This document shows positions 61,606-64,000 of a stretch of 64,000 nucleotides of DNA, in pieces; position 1 is the first letter of the stretch; the number at the start of each line of letters is the position of its first letter. The stretch is from JAUIAI01 sp041396685 (GTDB taxonomy: Bacteria > Pseudomonadota > Gammaproteobacteria > Burkholderiales > Burkholderiaceae_E): positions 124,001-188,000 of the forward strand of contig JAWKYD010000005.1 in NCBI GenBank assembly GCA_041396685.1, written 5' to 3'. A program made the translations under genes and the position numbers. The notes below the pieces were generated by a model. The model was not told the origin of the DNA and did no database searches. It saw only the letters and a program-made list of their open reading frames with translations.

Positions 61606-64000
61606 ATGTCCCTCGCCACGCTCATTTGCTCGCCACGGCCGTCGGCGGGCCGACGCGATCGGCCACTCTCCGGAGTCGCGCGGCATGCCGCGATGGTCGC
61701 ATCGATGATCGTCGCGGCCGGGCTGATCGCACTGGGCCTGGCGCCGGCGATCGCGAACGCTCAAGCGGGTGCCGTGCTCGCCGCCTCGGGCGATACACGC
61801 GCCCGCGACGCCTCCGACCAGGAGCGCCCACTACGCGATGGCGACGCCATCGCCAGCGGCGATCTGCTGTTGACCGGCGCGAACGGCCGCATGCAGATTC
61901 GCTTCTCGGACGGTGGAATCGTTTCGCTGCAACCATCGACCCAGTTGAAGGTGCACGACTATCGTTACACCAGCGGCGACGACGATCGAAGCGTGCTGGG
62001 CTTGTTGCGCGGCGCGATGCGCACGGCCACCGGCCTGATCGGCAAGCGACGGCCGCAGGCCGTCGAGATCCGTACGCCGACCGCGACGGTGGGCATCCGC
62101 GGGACACAGTTCAATCTCGAGCAGACGGTCTGCGATCCGCACTGCGCGCCCGGACCGAGAAGTGGTCTGCATGCCTCGGTCACCCGCGGCAGGGTCGTGG
62201 TTCGCAATGACGCCGGCGCCATCGAGTTGGCGGCCGGCGAATCGGCCTGGGTCGCCGACCGGAATTCGCGGCCCCGCCGGGTCGCTTCCGGGCCGCTGAT
62301 GTCGCCGCCCCCGTTGCCGGGGCAGCCAGGAACCCGGCTCGCCCGCGCGGGCAGCGATGGCGGCCGCCGCAGCGGCGGTGAGGCGGGCGCCCGCACCAAA
62401 GACGATCCACGGATGACGGGGCCCGCCCCGTCCAACCGTGACATCGATGCCGCCCCGATCGCGCACGATCCCGATCGCGCCGATGGAGAGCCGGGCCTCG
62501 GCCCCCGGGCAGACCGGGATCCGGATGCCGGTACGGACTCCGGTGCGGACTCCGGTGCGGACTCCGGTGCGAACTCCGGTGCGGACTCCGGTGCGGACTC
62601 CGGTGCGGATTCCGGTTCGAACTCCGGTGCGAACTCCGGTGCGGATTCCGGTAGCGACTCCGGGGGGGACTCCGGGCGAGACTACGGTGGGGATGCCGGT
62701 GCAGATCCGGTCGGGAAGCCGGGCGGAGATTCGGCCCGCGGAGGCTCGGCGGGTGCCGATCCCGATGCTGGCGGCGGGGCGGCAAGCGACTCGACGACCC
62801 CGCGCGACGACGGACCCGACGGACGCCGCAATGGGGAACCCGGCTTGCGCTGGCCCGCCTGGCTGCCGGGCAACCCCGGGTTCTCACATCCGGAAACGGC
62901 GGACCAGATCGCGCGACCACGCTCGCCGGACGGCACGTTCGCGTTGATCGGCGACCCGGCAGCCGCGCTCCGCGAGCCGGCGCACGACGGAGCTCCGGGC
63001 ACCGGCGACGGCGGGCCCCTGGCTGCGACACCGGATGGCTCCGAGGGCGGCGGCGATCGAGGCTCTACGGATGCCGCACCTGGCGGCTCCGACGGCGGCG
63101 GCGGGAATTCCACGGGCGGTGGCTCGGGCGGTGACGGGGGCGGTGACGCGGGCGGCGGCTCGGGCGGTGACGCGGGCGGCGGCTCGGGCGGTGACGCGGG
63201 CGGCGGCTCGGGCGGTGACGCGGGCGGCAGCACGATTCCGCAGCCGGACTGGGCCGACGCCATCGCGGGCCTGGCCTCGGCCGGCGGAATCTGGCCGGCA
63301 AGCGGCCTCGGTCTCGAATCGGCCGACTGGCAACATTCCTGGCCGGCACTGCGCTTCGACGCCCAGGACCAGCTGCTCGAGATCGGCGACTGCGCGAGCG
63401 GATCCTGCCTGCGCCGTATCGATGCCCAGGTCAGGGAATCGGGCCGCAACGGCCTGGCCGCGTGGGGCCGGTTCACGGCCGGCACGCTCGCCCTGCTCCA
63501 GCCCGGTCATCCGCAGAGCATCGTCACGATCGCCGAGAACCGCGGCCTGCATTACCTGGTCGGTGTGCCGACCGTGTCGACGCCGGCGAGCGGCACCTTC
63601 AACTATGTGCTGACCGCCGCAACCGCTCCCACCATGATGCCTCTCGGCCACTGGCCGGGCACCTTCGATGGCGCCGCAGTCGTTCAGTTCGGCCCGGGCA
63701 GCAGCCATGTGGGGCTGGTCGGCCGCGTCGATATCGGCGGATTGCGCTTCGAGTTCGAAACCGCCGGTGGGCTGGTCGACCCTGGCGCGAGCGAGCTGAC
63801 GCTCGACACCAACCACGGCTTCGCCGGCCGGCTGGCCAGTCGCGGCGGCGAGACTCTCGAGTGGTTCTGTCACGGCGGCCCGTGCGCGGTCGACGTCCGC
63901 GGCGGCCTGCTCGGCGCGCAAGCCCAGGGCCTGGGACTGGGATACACGATACGCAGCGACAGTGGCTCGCATACAATCGACGGTGTGGGCGTCTTCGAGC
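61606..64000 (+). CDS. FecR-domain, repeat-linker, beta-barrel protein; putative Slam cargo (3' end outside window)
   Basis: The frame runs to the window's end; 798 residues are visible. The start is ATG 61606, or 61693 if the signal peptide (MVASMIVAAGLIALGLAPAIANAQA) is at the N-terminus. A FecR-like domain follows (GDLLLTGANGRMQIRFSDGG, TATVGIRGTQF). Then comes a long acidic/Gly linker with 12-bp-coded DSGA repeats and 24-bp-coded GGGSGGDA repeats. From about residue 660 an antiparallel beta-rich region (GTFNYVLTAATAP, GRVDIGGLRFEFETAGG, GGLLGAQAQGLGLGYTI) resembles the TbpB-type eight-stranded barrel of Slam cargoes. It has no lipobox. It follows the DUF560 gene by 29 bp. Confidence 0.75.
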   Translation, partial: MSLATLICSPRPSAGRRDRPLSGVARHAAMVASMIVAAGLIALGLAPAIANAQAGAVLAASGDTRARDASDQERPLRDGDAIASGDLLLTGANGRMQIRFSDGGIVSLQPSTQLKVHDYRYTSGDDDRSVLGLLRGAMRTATGLIGKRRPQAVEIRTPTATVGIRGTQFNLEQTVCDPHCAPGPRSGLHASVTRGRVVVRNDAGAIELAAGESAWVADRNSRPRRVASGPLMSPPPLPGQPGTRLARAGSDGGRRSGGEAGARTKDDPRMTGPAPSNRDIDAAPIAHDPDRADGEPGLGPRADRDPDAGTDSGADSGADSGANSGADSGADSGADSGSNSGANSGADSGSDSGGDSGRDYGGDAGADPVGKPGGDSARGGSAGADPDAGGGAASDSTTPRDDGPDGRRNGEPGLRWPAWLPGNPGFSHPETADQIARPRSPDGTFALIGDPAAALREPAHDGAPGTGDGGPLAATPDGSEGGGDRGSTDAAPGGSDGGGGNSTGGGSGGDGGGDAGGGSGGDAGGGSGGDAGGGSGGDAGGSTIPQPDWADAIAGLASAGGIWPASGLGLESADWQHSWPALRFDAQDQLLEIGDCASGSCLRRIDAQVRESGRNGLAAWGRFTAGTLALLQPGHPQSIVTIAENRGLHYLVGVPTVSTPASGTFNYVLTAATAPTMMPLGHWPGTFDGAAVVQFGPGSSHVGLVGRVDIGGLRFEFETAGGLVDPGASELTLDTNHGFAGRLASRGGETLEWFCHGGPCAVDVRGGLLGAQAQGLGLGYTIRSDSGSHTIDGVGVFE
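62536..62691 (+). repeat. Twelve 12-bp units coding DSGA
   Basis: Units of 12 bp (GACTCCGGTGCG and close variants) run from 62536 to 62679, with a degenerate end to 62691. They code Asp/Asn-Ser-Gly-Ala in the FecR-domain protein linker. Length variation by slippage is likely. Confidence 0.9.
63115..63231 (+). repeat. 24-bp units coding GGGSGGDA
   Basis: Three identical 24-bp units (63151-63222) follow a degenerate copy. They code a Gly/Ser/Asp linker immediately before the C-terminal beta-rich region of the same protein. Confidence 0.88.

Noticed and set aside
62536..63231. CRISPR-like or mobile repeat
   Set aside because: The repeats are short, in-frame codon repeats inside a coding region.

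Overview
This is a G+C-rich bacterial chromosome segment, about two-thirds G+C by eye, with tightly packed genes. Several features point to a betaproteobacterium, probably of the Burkholderiales: a HrcA/CIRCE-type groE promoter, a tRNA-Met(CAT) directly upstream of miaB, a fused indolepyruvate oxidoreductase, a PaaZ ring-opening enzyme, and many CoA-thioester enzymes. This placement is an inference; no rRNA or other phylogenetic marker was tested. No transposase, integrase, phage gene or CRISPR array is visible.

Layout. 1-2630: the end of a caspase-like protein, then a minus-strand trio (two YeeE/DUF6691 half-transporters and a DUF442 phosphatase-like protein) of the sulfide-handling type. 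3014-8438: the most unusual block, a plus-strand cluster resembling a curli or functional-amyloid system. It has two secreted curlin-like repeat proteins (6 x 32 and 8 x 31 residues), a CsgG-like lipoprotein with a long DUF4384-containing extension, two small secreted proteins, a DUF2807 protein and an OmpA-domain protein. Hairpins follow each subunit gene and the last gene. 8439-13233: a tandem 23-bp repeat tract, a hydroxyacid dehydrogenase, a class V aminotransferase, and an ECF sigma / anti-sigma / caspase operon.

13324-27084 is an acyl-CoA metabolism island arranged around a divergent promoter near 17.9 kb: CoA ligase, enoyl-CoA hydratase and SAF-domain oxidoreductase on one side; thioesterase, CoA-transferase and thiolase on the other; an AMP-forming ligase and a MaoC hydratase further on. 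It is interrupted by a 1264-residue lipoprotein that combines RCC1 repeats, four CxxCH haem sites and Ig-like repeats. 27092-37326: PfkB sugar kinase, GNAT acetyltransferase, groES with a clear CIRCE, a groEL reading frame broken by more than a dozen small indels, YjbQ, a YkgJ cysteine-cluster protein, a phytase-like-esterase lipoprotein, and serC-serA.

37399-49461: an ATP-grasp/RLAN protein paired with a GNAT-C39 peptidase fusion (a possible peptide-forming or tagging pair), a thioesterase, an OmpA lipoprotein, paaZ, a LuxR-type regulator, a transglutaminase-like protein and a DUF1800/DUF1501 export pair. 49528-56148: indolepyruvate oxidoreductase, an alpha/beta hydrolase and an SDR on the minus strand, then pyrF. 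56229-64000: a TctDE/QseBC-like two-component system, tRNA-Met, miaB, and a DUF560 (Slam, type XI secretion) outer-membrane protein followed by its probable cargo, a FecR-domain, repeat-linker, beta-barrel protein that runs off the window.

The cell-surface theme is strong: a curli-like cluster, two OmpA-domain proteins, a Slam-type system, a surface multihaem protein candidate and several lipoproteins lie within 64 kb.
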